A program made the translations under genes and the position numbers. The notes beneath the pieces are model-generated. The model was not told the DNA's origin, searched no databases, and saw nothing but the letters and a program-made list of their open reading frames with translations. From Treponema bryantii (GTDB lineage: Bacteria > Spirochaetota > Spirochaetia > Treponematales > Treponemataceae), in assembly GCF_900111035.1 (NCBI RefSeq), contig NZ_FOFU01000004.1, positions 186,001 to 250,000 of the forward strand: DNA of 64,000 bases, written 5' to 3'. The stretch's first letter is position 1. Every line of letters starts with the position of its first letter. Shown piece after piece: positions 36,348 to 44,860 of this stretch.

Positions 36348-37385
36348 ATGAAAAGATGTTTACTCAACTACGGCCTGTTAGCCGTAATGTTTGCTTTAAC
36401 TTTAAGTGGCTGTAATCACGGAAATCAGGATAATCCTCCTGCCGATGATTCAGTATATGCACTTGTTAATATTCCGTATGAAGAATTCTTCAAGTCAGAA
36501 ACTACAGACGGAAATTTTGACGCTTATACATCAGCAACACAAAAGGTTGCTAACGGTTCAATGAGCTATGGTACATACCACATTGAAACAACACCAGCAC
36601 AAGCTGTTGCAAGAGGAATTACCTGCCCTGTAAAGATTTCAAAAGAACTGCTGAAGAGTCTGGGCGGAACAGAAATTACAGATGATTCAGCATCCTTCGA
36701 TCTAACAATTTCGGGCCGTGCTGCTTCTACAATCCGTTATAGTGGAAAGCAGAATCTTTTCCAGTCTCCGGATTACAGCTACTATATTCTGAGCGAAACT
36801 CCAGAATATTATAAGGAAGCAGCTAAATCTGCTGATAAAGTTTCATTCAGCAAAATCAAGGCAAGTCCAAAAGATATGGGAACTCTTTATGTTACTCTTG
36901 CAACCGGAGAAGTCCATCATGATTTTTCTCCAACAATCGCTTTGTATAAATCCGAAGAAGAACTTTCTGAAACTAAAACCAGCATCAAAGTTGTAAAACT
37001 CGAAGAATTTTCCGGTGCAGAAATTGCAAAAACTGTTACTAAAGATGAAAATGATGAAGAAGTGCTTACAGACAAGCCGCTCAGCACATTAAAGACAATT
37101 ATTGCGACTGATTCAGATGGCAAAGAGTATGGGCTTACTACACTCAGTAATTTCTTCTGGGGCAAAAAGCAGATTGGCTTTAAGGCTCCTGCAGCCAATG
37201 ATTATTACCCTCAGCATGAACTTGTAGGAAAAACAATCACAAAGCTTACTTTTATTACAGAATCAGATGTTTATACAACATCAAAAATCATAAAAGGAAC
37301 AATTGCAGATCCAAAAGCTGCAGATCTGATTTTCACTCCTTCTGATGATCCATCTTTTACTGTTGAAAACATTCAGGGTAAATAA
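36348..37385 (+). CDS. Surface lipoprotein resembling the Tp47 family
   Basis: 345 residues. Signal peptide with lipobox LSGC (Cys22). The mature N terminus YALVNIPYEEFFKSE, then FDAYTSATQKV and GSMSYGTYH, is the pattern of a domain found in Tp47-like proteins of treponemes and in many clostridial surface proteins. The remainder is beta-rich, without membrane helices. T. pallidum Tp47 has been reported to bind and cleave beta-lactams; nothing here shows that this homologue does so. Assignment rests on pattern recall, so moderate confidence. Own promoter and strong terminator: a single-gene unit. Confidence 0.6.
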   Translation: MKRCLLNYGLLAVMFALTLSGCNHGNQDNPPADDSVYALVNIPYEEFFKSETTDGNFDAYTSATQKVANGSMSYGTYHIETTPAQAVARGITCPVKISKELLKSLGGTEITDDSASFDLTISGRAASTIRYSGKQNLFQSPDYSYYILSETPEYYKEAAKSADKVSFSKIKASPKDMGTLYVTLATGEVHHDFSPTIALYKSEEELSETKTSIKVVKLEEFSGAEIAKTVTKDENDEEVLTDKPLSTLKTIIATDSDGKEYGLTTLSNFFWGKKQIGFKAPAANDYYPQHELVGKTITKLTFITESDVYTTSKIIKGTIADPKAADLIFTPSDDPSFTVENIQGK

Positions 37386-37405
37386 ACTGTAAACTACCAT
37401 AAAAA

Positions 37406-37436
37406 AAAGGGCAATCAGAATAACTGATTGCCCTTT
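37406..37436. terminator. Bidirectional terminator between lipoprotein gene and purB
   Basis: AAAGGGCAATCAG, five-base loop, CTGATTGCCCTTT: a perfect 13-bp stem, with eight A on the left (T tract for the minus strand) and a T-rich right side. Confidence 0.88.
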
Positions 37437-37441
37437 CTGTT

Positions 37442-38863
37442 TTATTTCATCAATTCTTTATACTTCTGAGCAAGTCTCTTAGACTTCACTGCAGCAAGTC
37501 CGCAATAATTGCTTGGATGCTCAAAGAAGTTTGCAGGATTCTCAACCCCAAGCTTTTCAAGCTGAGCTGTGATGTCTGCATATTCTTTCTCGTGAGTTTT
37601 GAGAACTTCGAAGAAAGTCTTTCCGCTCTGCTCTGCTTCGAGAGTAATCTTACGGATAACTTCGTGGCCGTCGTTGTAGCCTGCTTCGCCAAGCAAGATA
37701 TAAGCTGGTTCTGCAAGAACGCCGCCCTTTACCTTACCACCGGCATTTTCGAGGTTACGTGCCATGCCTTCCTTATCAGCCTGAAGTCCCTTAACAACAG
37801 AGTTCATACGTGCAACTGCCATTGTAAATCCGCTTACATAATCAGCAATAAAGCGCTGGCTTGCAGAGTTTGTAAGGTCACGCTGATGTTCAGAAATCTG
37901 ATCCATATAGAAAGTGATTACGCGTGGACACATAGCCTTCCACAAAGACTTAACGTGCTCACTGTTCCATGGATTTCTCTTCTGAGGCATTGTTGATGAA
38001 CCAACCTGAGTTGCAGCAAAGTACTCGAATACTTCACCGATTTCTGAACGCTGAAGGTTACGGAGGTCATCTGCAAGGTTAGCTATAATTCCGAATGCAA
38101 CGTTCATCTCAAGCAAGAGGCGGAGAACGTATTCAGGTTCAACAAGCTGATTTGAATATTCAGATGGTGTAAGACCAAGGAATTCTGTATAAGTGCGTTC
38201 GAGTTCTTCAGGATCTTTTACGATCATTGAAGGTCCGTTGTAAGAACCAACAGGACCAGCCAATTTACCAACAAGCTGGTTAGAAAGTTCTTCGATGCGG
38301 AGGATTGATTTTCCAAGGCGGCTTACGAACTCAGCAATGCTCCATCCGAAAGTGATAGGTACAGCATGCTGTCCGTGTGTACGGCCAACCTGTGGAGTTG
38401 CGCATTCGCGTTCTGCAATGTCGCAGAGATAATTTTCAAGTTTCTTAAGTTCTGGAAGTACGACGTTCTGTGTTACATCGCGCATACGGCAGCTGAGGGC
38501 TGTATCAAGAATATCAACTGAAGTAGCACCAAGATGGATAAGTGGTCCGATTTCTGAATCAACCTTAGTTTTCATTACGTTTACAAGAGCACGGATATTG
38601 TGCTTTGTTTTTTCTTCTTCTGTGTAAACTTCCTGAGGATCAATGTTTGCAGCAACATCATCAAGAGTTTTTGCAATTTCATCAGTCAATTTTCCACGAA
38701 GTTTGAGGTGAGCTTTTACGAGAGCAGCTTCACATTTTGCACAAGAGCGGATAGAAGCTTCTTCGGAAATATACTTAGAAAGGCCGGCAAATGCATCGGC
38801 TTCCGACAAAGAGTATCTGTGATCGATACAAGAAAGGTTTTCAAAAATGTTTCGTGTTTCCAT
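37442..38863 (-). CDS. purB: Adenylosuccinate lyase
   Basis: Cleaves SAICAR and adenylosuccinate, releasing fumarate, in purine synthesis. Start at 38863 gives 473 residues; an upstream extension is not supported. Fumarase/aspartase superfamily features: HLGATSVDILDTALS, VGRTHGQHAVPITFGW (catalytic His) and the signature GSSTMPQKRNPWNSE with the mobile catalytic Ser. The ATG is only six bases after a perfect TATAAT, and no ribosome-binding site exists. Confidence 0.95.
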   Translation of the reverse strand: METRNIFENLSCIDHRYSLSEADAFAGLSKYISEEASIRSCAKCEAALVKAHLKLRGKLTDEIAKTLDDVAANIDPQEVYTEEEKTKHNIRALVNVMKTKVDSEIGPLIHLGATSVDILDTALSCRMRDVTQNVVLPELKKLENYLCDIAERECATPQVGRTHGQHAVPITFGWSIAEFVSRLGKSILRIEELSNQLVGKLAGPVGSYNGPSMIVKDPEELERTYTEFLGLTPSEYSNQLVEPEYVLRLLLEMNVAFGIIANLADDLRNLQRSEIGEVFEYFAATQVGSSTMPQKRNPWNSEHVKSLWKAMCPRVITFYMDQISEHQRDLTNSASQRFIADYVSGFTMAVARMNSVVKGLQADKEGMARNLENAGGKVKGGVLAEPAYILLGEAGYNDGHEVIRKITLEAEQSGKTFFEVLKTHEKEYADITAQLEKLGVENPANFFEHPSNYCGLAAVKSKRLAQKYKELMK

Positions 38864-38869
38864 AGCGAG

Positions 38870-38875
38870 ATTATA
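38870..38875 (-). promoter_or_regulatory. purB -10 box next to the start codon
   Basis: TATAAT on the minus strand with only six bases (CTCGCT) before the ATG. Normal start-site spacing puts the first transcribed base at or next to the A of ATG, so this mRNA should be leaderless. The -35 (TTCCAC, 17 bp upstream) is weak. Confidence 0.65.
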
Positions 38876-38991
38876 ACGAATTTTACAGATATGTGGAAGT
38901 TGCACAAATCTTTAAATATATTTAAGATGTCAAAATATAATAACGCCGGTCGTATGATCTGGCAGAAATTTTTATTATGTGAGGTACAACT

Positions 38992-39552
38992 ATGACTATT
39001 AAACCTTTTGACTTTAAACTGAAAGACGGCCGCACTGCTACCATTCTTTCCCCACGTGAAGAAGATATCAATGGAGTAATTGAATATCTTAAAATTTCTG
39101 CCGGCGAAACCGAGTTTATTTTGCGTTATCCTGAAGAATGCGATAAGTATACTTATGAAGCAGAAAAAGCCCTTTTTGAGCGTAAGAATGCATCTGAAGA
39201 TGAAGCTATGCTGATCTGCATTGTTGACGGAAAAGTTGCAGGAAACTGTGGTATTCAGTTCAGTTCTCAATTAAAACTCAGGCACCGTGCAGGCGTTGCA
39301 ATTGCACTGTGCAAGGAATACTGGAACCTCGGAATTGGAACCCGCATGTTCGAAGAAATGGAAAAACTTGCGTTGAATAAGCCATATGTTCAGATTCTTG
39401 AGCTTGATTTTGTTGAAGGCAATACAAGAGCCAGAGCTCTTTACGAAAAGATGGGATTCAAAATCACCGGTCGCCGTCCTTCAGCAATCTGCCTGAAAGA
39501 CGGAACTCTGCTCGATGAATATATGATGCAGAAGAAGCTGGTAAGAAACTAA
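38992..39552 (+). CDS. GNAT-family N-acetyltransferase
   Basis: 186 residues, single GNAT domain. The acetyl-CoA loop region is visible as LCKEYWNLGIGTRMFEEM (R/Q-x-x-G-x-G/A variant), followed by LELDFVEGNTRARALYEKMGF, the classical motif B. RimI/RimJ-type proteins look like this; substrate unknown. GAGG seven bases before the ATG. Its last bases overlap the end of the convergent peptidase gene. Confidence 0.88.
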   Translation: MTIKPFDFKLKDGRTATILSPREEDINGVIEYLKISAGETEFILRYPEECDKYTYEAEKALFERKNASEDEAMLICIVDGKVAGNCGIQFSSQLKLRHRAGVAIALCKEYWNLGIGTRMFEEMEKLALNKPYVQILELDFVEGNTRARALYEKMGFKITGRRPSAICLKDGTLLDEYMMQKKLVRN

Positions 39553-40721
39553 TTAAGAACCGTCATCGGATTTATTGTCTTACCGTTCTTATAAACTGTA
39601 AAGTGGAGGTGTGGACCGGTACTCATACCAGTTGATCCTACATAACCAATTACAGTGTTTGTATAAACGAAATTACCTTTACGGCACGCAGTAGACTTCA
39701 TGTGGCCGTAAAGGGTTTTATATCCTGAATGGTGAGTAATAATTACATAGTTACCATAAGTTGCATTATAGCCGACTGCAGAAACAGTTCCGTCCAAAGC
39801 TGCATAAATTGGAGTTCCACTACTTACAGCCATATCAATACCACCGTGGAAAGTACGAGCACCTGCATTAAATGGTGAATTACGCCAGCCATAATTAGAA
39901 GAAAGCCAGTAACGTGCATGAAGAGGTTTTTTGAAGAGATCTCCATTGATTTCCTGGCGTGTTGCCCAGTCCAGCTCAGCATCTGGAATAAAAAGTGATG
40001 TTCCTGCCTTAAGCTCAGTATCAAGACTTACATAATTTGCATTTGCACATTTTTCAGCATTAACCTTGTATTTATCTGCAATTGTCTGTGGAGTCTCACC
40101 GTTTTTCTTTACCGTATAAATGATTCCAGGCATTGAAGGAATCTTAAGATACTGACCAGGCTGAATAAGACGACTCTGCTTAATATTATTTACACTGATA
40201 ATTGTATCCTGAGTTACATCAAAAGCATCTGCAATAAAACCAATCATATCACCTGATTTTACGCGATAAGTCTGATATGTAATAATAGAAGAATCAGAAT
40301 CAAAGGATTTTTCTGCCAGACCTTCCTCTGCAAGAAGCTCTTCAGCAGCAATATTTGAATCAGCATCAATAATATCTGCTGATTTTACATCTTTTTCTAC
40401 AGATGCAAGAAGTGAAGAAAGGTTTTCCTCATATTCCGGTTCGGCAGTAGTTTCAAGACCTCCGACACCATGGCGTGAATCAGGACGGCGTGCTGTAATC
40501 AAAACACAAGTTAAAAACACCCCAGCACAAAAACCGAGAACAGAGAGACAAACGACTTGTATAGAATTAGATTTAAAACTCATAACTATACTTTTTACCA
40601 ATTTCTTAATTATACAATGCCTTTTTTCAGAAATAAAGCATTTTTTTTCAGATATTCGTTCGGCCTCAATTGTCGCTTCACACTTTTTAAGGAACGACTT
40701 TTCTCCAATCTTTTCACTCAT
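39549..40721 (-). CDS. LysM and M23 peptidase-domain protein
   Basis: Probable cell-wall endopeptidase or activator of amidases. The start at 40721 overlaps the rlmE stop (ATGA), giving 390 residues. A basic cytoplasmic segment, one membrane helix (about 45-70, VVCLSVLGFCAGVFLTCVL), an acidic linker, two LysM modules (YRVKSGDMIGFIADAF... and YTVKKNGETPQTIADKY...) and a C-terminal M23 domain. Zinc ligands and catalytic residues are present: FHGGIDMAV (HxxxD), GHM, and GPHLHF (HxH). A catalytically intact periplasmic enzyme anchored in the inner membrane. Confidence 0.93.
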   Translation of the reverse strand: MSEKIGEKSFLKKCEATIEAERISEKKCFISEKRHCIIKKLVKSIVMSFKSNSIQVVCLSVLGFCAGVFLTCVLITARRPDSRHGVGGLETTAEPEYEENLSSLLASVEKDVKSADIIDADSNIAAEELLAEEGLAEKSFDSDSSIITYQTYRVKSGDMIGFIADAFDVTQDTIISVNNIKQSRLIQPGQYLKIPSMPGIIYTVKKNGETPQTIADKYKVNAEKCANANYVSLDTELKAGTSLFIPDAELDWATRQEINGDLFKKPLHARYWLSSNYGWRNSPFNAGARTFHGGIDMAVSSGTPIYAALDGTVSAVGYNATYGNYVIITHHSGYKTLYGHMKSTACRKGNFVYTNTVIGYVGSTGMSTGPHLHFTVYKNGKTINPMTVLN

Positions 40722-41314
40722 TTCTTGCAAATCCCCACCAGATAAGTTTCAAACGATTCTGCACGACAGGCTTCAGGTTTAAAACCTTTGGCAGAAGTAA
40801 AAGTTTCTCGCATAAGCTTTAAAAGCCTCTGCTGATCTCCATTCTGAAAAATCTTTACACAAAAATTAGCTCCAGGTTTAAGCATAGTCTGAGCATACCA
40901 GATAGCCATTTCAACGAGCTGTTCGCTACGGGCAGTATCTACAGTTCTATTCCCGGTAGTTTTTGGAGCTGCATCACAGACAACGAGGTCATAAGGACCT
41001 TCACTCTTTATCTGATTACGGATTTCCGGAGCATTAAGATCGCCCTGAATAAAAACAAGATTATCGCCTTTTACAGTTTTTGCCAGAGGATTCAAATCAC
41101 ATGATACAACCTTACCAGAACCATCCAGCTGACGAAGTAAGAAAGTAGTCCAGCTTCCCGGTGCAGATCCCAAATCAAGAACAGTATAATTTTTCTTAAT
41201 CATTCCGAATTTCTCGTCAATTTCCTTAAGTTTATAAACTGAACGAGCAGGATATCCTTCTGAGAAAGCTTTCTGAGACCAGTAATCTGGTTTTTCGTAT
41301 GAATTTTTTGCCAT
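40718..41314 (-). CDS. rlmE: 23S rRNA (uridine-2'-O)-methyltransferase
   Basis: RrmJ/FtsJ-type methyltransferase for U2552 of 23S rRNA. 198 residues, typical. SAM-binding LDLGSAPGSWTTFLL, and the K-D-K-E tetrad in RSVYKL, VVCDAAPKTTGNR, CVKIFQNG and ESFETYLV. No ribosome-binding site: a TATACC (41326-41331) lies 11 bases before the ATG, near-leaderless. Translationally coupled to the M23 peptidase gene. Confidence 0.95.
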   Translation of the reverse strand: MAKNSYEKPDYWSQKAFSEGYPARSVYKLKEIDEKFGMIKKNYTVLDLGSAPGSWTTFLLRQLDGSGKVVSCDLNPLAKTVKGDNLVFIQGDLNAPEIRNQIKSEGPYDLVVCDAAPKTTGNRTVDTARSEQLVEMAIWYAQTMLKPGANFCVKIFQNGDQQRLLKLMRETFTSAKGFKPEACRAESFETYLVGICKK

Positions 41315-41350
41315 AGTTATTTATCGGTATAAAAAAATGGATATTTAGAT

Positions 41351-41389
41351 AAAAAAAACAGGAGGAGCCTTCCCCTCCTGTCTTTTTTT
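41351..41389. terminator. Terminator of the S1/MBL operon
   Basis: ACAGGAGG and CCTCCTGT arms flanking an eight-base loop, with eight A before (T tract on the minus strand) and seven T after. It ends minus-strand transcription from the MBL gene before rlmE begins. Confidence 0.88.
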
Positions 41390-41413
41390 CGTGTTTAGAT
41401 TTTGATTTTTGCG

Positions 41414-42073
41414 TTATTTCTGAAAGAATTGTCCCTTTTTTTTACGCTGCCATTGTCGTTGTAAAAGGTCGTTTACATTGATTACAGGATTTCCGCTGGT
41501 ACGCCGAGCAAGAATATTTTTGTAAATATTCAGAACATTTTCTTTTGGCTGAATGAAAGATTTATCATGACTCAGACAGAAGTACGGAACATCTATCTGC
41601 TCCATCCTTTTAATCATCTGCTCAAGCAGTTGAACGTTATATTGATGGGCTTTAAGGCGATACTTACAATAGGTTGCGTCACCAAGAAAAACATAATCCT
41701 TGTATTCCAGTGCAAGACACCCCTTTGCATGACTGGATGGAAACTGATAGATTTTGATGCCGTCTGGAAAAGTAAGGTCTGAATCAACAACAGTCCCTGC
41801 CCTCGTATATTTTTTTGTGTATTTTGTAACATAAAGAGTATCATATTTGACTTTCAAAAGATTCAGAATGTGATCCGGATGAAAGTGCGAAATAACTATA
41901 TTCTTTTTGCCTTCTACAGAGTTTATAAGGCCTGCTGCCTCTGAATTTGCTCCTGTGTCAAAAATCCAGGTAACCTCAGAGCCTGCAGGTTTTATAAAAA
42001 CTACATCGCTCGAGATAGGATTTTCGACAGAGGGAAGATAGGATATTTCGGGAGTAATATACACGAGTGGCAT
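41414..42073 (-). CDS. MBL-fold metallohydrolase
   Basis: 219 residues, metallo-beta-lactamase fold. Metal ligands in ISHFHPDH (HxHxDH), FPSSHAKGCLA (His) and FLGDATYCK (Asp). WIFDTGANSEAAG is the usual first motif. Small members of this superfamily act as glyoxalase II-like thioesterases, lactonases or nucleases; no feature here selects one. It lies five bp after the S1-domain gene, so they are cotranscribed. Confidence 0.85.
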   Translation of the reverse strand: MPLVYITPEISYLPSVENPISSDVVFIKPAGSEVTWIFDTGANSEAAGLINSVEGKKNIVISHFHPDHILNLLKVKYDTLYVTKYTKKYTRAGTVVDSDLTFPDGIKIYQFPSSHAKGCLALEYKDYVFLGDATYCKYRLKAHQYNVQLLEQMIKRMEQIDVPYFCLSHDKSFIQPKENVLNIYKNILARRTSGNPVINVNDLLQRQWQRKKKGQFFQK

Positions 42074-42078
42074 AACGA

Positions 42079-43173
42079 TTATTTCTTTAACAAAGCTGCA
42101 AATGGATTATATGTCTCGCCGTCATCATCCTGTGAACTCATATACTGTGCTGCAGTATCATCCTGCTCTTTTGAAGTAGCTGTAGTCAAAGAAATACGCT
42201 TATTAGCAGCATCTACCTTTGTTACAACAACACTCATTTCCTGGCCAGGCTTATAAACCTTTTTCAGATTTGTATTTGCGCTAAGTCCTTCAAGTTCGCT
42301 TACATGAACAAGACCGTCTATTCCCTTATCAAGATTTACAAAGAGACCGAAATCCATAATCTTGCTGATTTTTCCATCTACCTTTGTTCCAACAGGGAAC
42401 TTGCTTGCAGCCTCCTCCCAAGGATCAGACATCAAAGCCTTAAGACTTACGCTTACACGCTCATTTTTCCAGTCTGTTTTAATAACCTTTACTTTAAGTT
42501 CCTGACCAACTTCAACAACTTCACCAGCATCAGATACACGGTCAAAAGAAAGCTCACTGATTGGAAGAAGTGCACGGAAGCCCTGAATATTTACAAATGC
42601 TCCAAACTTTTCAATACTTTCTACAGTTGCTTCTACAACAGCGCCTTCTGTAATCTGAGTTGCAAGCTTACCAAGCTTATTTGCATATTCGCTTTCACCG
42701 ATTTTGCGGTTAGAAACCAGAATATCTTTTCCATCATTCTTATATTCAGTAATAATGAAGCTCAGAGTTTTTCCAACATAGAAAGCAGGCTCTTTTTTAT
42801 CCTTAAATCCCATCTGAGAATATGGACAGAAAGCACGTTTTCCACCGATTTTTACATCAAAACCGCCTTTAATTTCTGCATCAACATGACCTTCTACTGG
42901 AATACCGCCCTTAAAAGCATTTTCAATCATTGTATCGTCAGCAGAACTTCCTCCGATTTTAGTTGTAAAACGCATTTCACCACGAACTTCACCGGTAAAG
43001 AAAACCTTTATTTTATCGCCTTCTTTTACGCTTACGTTGCCTTCCTCATCCTTAAACTCAGCAACATCAATAACGCCTTCAGACTTTGCACTCAAATCAA
43101 CAAAAACTGTGGAATCAGTAACAGCTACTACTGTAGTTTCAAAGCTGTCACCAATATTAAATCTATTCATCAT
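42079..43173 (-). CDS. Four-repeat S1 RNA-binding protein
   Basis: 364 residues with four S1 (OB-fold) repeats: about 5-75, 90-165, 175-250 and 262-335; the third and fourth are best (GAVVEATVESIEKFGAFVNI and GTKVDGKISKIMDFGLFVNL). It is shorter than six-domain ribosomal protein S1 and ends in an acidic, low-complexity tail. It may be an S1 paralogue or accessory translation factor. GGAGG seven bases before the first of two adjacent ATGs. Confidence 0.88.
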   Translation of the reverse strand: MMNRFNIGDSFETTVVAVTDSTVFVDLSAKSEGVIDVAEFKDEEGNVSVKEGDKIKVFFTGEVRGEMRFTTKIGGSSADDTMIENAFKGGIPVEGHVDAEIKGGFDVKIGGKRAFCPYSQMGFKDKKEPAFYVGKTLSFIITEYKNDGKDILVSNRKIGESEYANKLGKLATQITEGAVVEATVESIEKFGAFVNIQGFRALLPISELSFDRVSDAGEVVEVGQELKVKVIKTDWKNERVSVSLKALMSDPWEEAASKFPVGTKVDGKISKIMDFGLFVNLDKGIDGLVHVSELEGLSANTNLKKVYKPGQEMSVVVTKVDAANKRISLTTATSKEQDDTAAQYMSSQDDDGETYNPFAALLKK

Positions 43174-43238
43174 ATTAAAACCTCCAAAAGATGCGGTTTT
43201 AATATTACATTAAAAGAGGATTTTATGAAATAGAGGAA

Positions 43239-44837
43239 CTAATAATATCTGGCTTCAGTAAAGTGTTTAATCAGAATGTCCTGGGACGGCATATCAATAT
43301 TAACATCAGAATCAGGAACACTGATTGGCAGATAAAGCGACCAGGCATTCTTTAACGGAATGAGAGCAGCATTTTCACCGGCTTTTCTCCATTCACGGGC
43401 CCCATATGACCAGGCAAGACTGAAAGTATCCTGTGAAAGTGTAATTTCTACAGGAACCCAGAGTTTTCCTTCTGCGACTATATAATATCCTTTTCGAACA
43501 GAACCAATTTTATCTGCAGAAAGCCCTGAATCAAATGCCATATAGATATGGCCCGGAACTGTTATAAATGCAGTTTCAATACCAAGAGCTTCGAGTAACG
43601 AACAGTTAAGAATTGTAAGATCGTCACAGTCACCACCATGGTATAAAAGTGTCTGATATGGGAACTGAAGGAAGTCTACAGCAGCAGTACCAACATTATC
43701 TGTAAACGCACTCGAAGGATCTACTACATAGTTAATACCAAAGGCCTTAAGAGCACCAAAAATTGCAGCAGCGTACTGAACATTCTCCGGAATATCCTTA
43801 CGGAGATTGTTTCTTACAGCAGTTTTTACAAGACGTGCAAATCTCTGTGCTGTGGCGTCTCGTCCAGAAACAAAGGCTGCTGCACGGCGATCATCTTCCC
43901 AGGTCATTGAATTACGGCTTAAAGCAGTAACTGGAATGTTATAGGTAGATGTCTGTTTTTTTCCGATTGAATAATAAGTTACAGTAACTTCCAGATCAGA
44001 AGACTTTGGCTGTATAAGTTCGAGAATATTTTCATTAAAAAGCGCACAGGCAGAAACTTCAAAAGAGTCTCCGCGCCCTACCTGTGGAGCCTGATAAATT
44101 ATATATGGAGTAATCATAAAGGAATCAACGAGAATTGAAACTTCTACATCATAAATATCATTTTCTTCATTATTAACAAAAGTAAAATGACCAAAAGGAT
44201 TATCAGAATAATGCGAAAAGAATACAGGGAACAGCGGCTCAACCTCATTTTCTTCCATTGAAATCTTATTAGAACTGAAAAGTCCACGTGAAAGACTATA
44301 TCTGATTCCAATACCAAGCTCGAAATTATTCATAAAAGGACTTGGTCTGGTATAGTAAGTCTTAAAGCCACCAAAGGCAGAAAGTGAAAAAGCAGGTCCA
44401 AGATAAAACTCACCGCCTACTCTACCGCCGAAAACCAGTCCGCTGGCAGATTGTATATTTGCAGCATCAGATGTATTAAAACTCCATAGTCCGGCATAAA
44501 CTTCCGGAAAAACGGCAAATCTGTCATTTATTCGGAAGTTATATCCAAGACCAAGAGCACCATCAAAAAGCGACTGAATTCCTAAACCTTCTACAGGATA
44601 TACTGAATAAGTAAACTCACCAGATATAAAGATTTTATCGCGGCCCCTCAAACTGACCGGAGCAATATCAATTCCGACATTTCCTCCAAAGCCACCTGCC
44701 TTATTCATAAAATTATTCAGAGGAGCTTCATAGACCGGATATAAATGCAAAGACAGGTCTAATGCCGAAGCCCCAGCTGTAAGTAAGGTAATAATGGAAA
44801 GTATAATTGCTGTCTTTTTTATTCTTAACTGTTTCAA
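43239..44837 (-). CDS. Exported beta-rich protein with transglutaminase-like domain
   Basis: 532 residues. Signal peptide to about residue 25 (ASA-L). Residues about 27-190 look like outer membrane beta-barrel strands (alternating Gly/aromatic, ISGEFTYSVY, FGGRVGGEFYL), then a beta-sandwich to about 310, then a transglutaminase-like fold: YHGGDCDDLTILNCSLLEALG with Cys404, VPGHIYMAFD with His430 and Asp436, a plausible Cys-His-Asp triad. The downstream neighbour in the same operon is a paralogue without these residues. Function unknown; peptide or envelope protein processing is inference. Confidence 0.75.
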   Translation of the reverse strand: MKQLRIKKTAIILSIITLLTAGASALDLSLHLYPVYEAPLNNFMNKAGGFGGNVGIDIAPVSLRGRDKIFISGEFTYSVYPVEGLGIQSLFDGALGLGYNFRINDRFAVFPEVYAGLWSFNTSDAANIQSASGLVFGGRVGGEFYLGPAFSLSAFGGFKTYYTRPSPFMNNFELGIGIRYSLSRGLFSSNKISMEENEVEPLFPVFFSHYSDNPFGHFTFVNNEENDIYDVEVSILVDSFMITPYIIYQAPQVGRGDSFEVSACALFNENILELIQPKSSDLEVTVTYYSIGKKQTSTYNIPVTALSRNSMTWEDDRRAAAFVSGRDATAQRFARLVKTAVRNNLRKDIPENVQYAAAIFGALKAFGINYVVDPSSAFTDNVGTAAVDFLQFPYQTLLYHGGDCDDLTILNCSLLEALGIETAFITVPGHIYMAFDSGLSADKIGSVRKGYYIVAEGKLWVPVEITLSQDTFSLAWSYGAREWRKAGENAALIPLKNAWSLYLPISVPDSDVNIDMPSQDILIKHFTEARYY

Positions 44838-44860
44838 CTCTTCTCTTCCTTTCCTATTAC

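Noticed and set aside
42304-43233. 309-codon frame antisense to the S1-domain gene
   Set aside because: The S1 repeats on the minus strand are unambiguous; the antisense product has no recognisable features.
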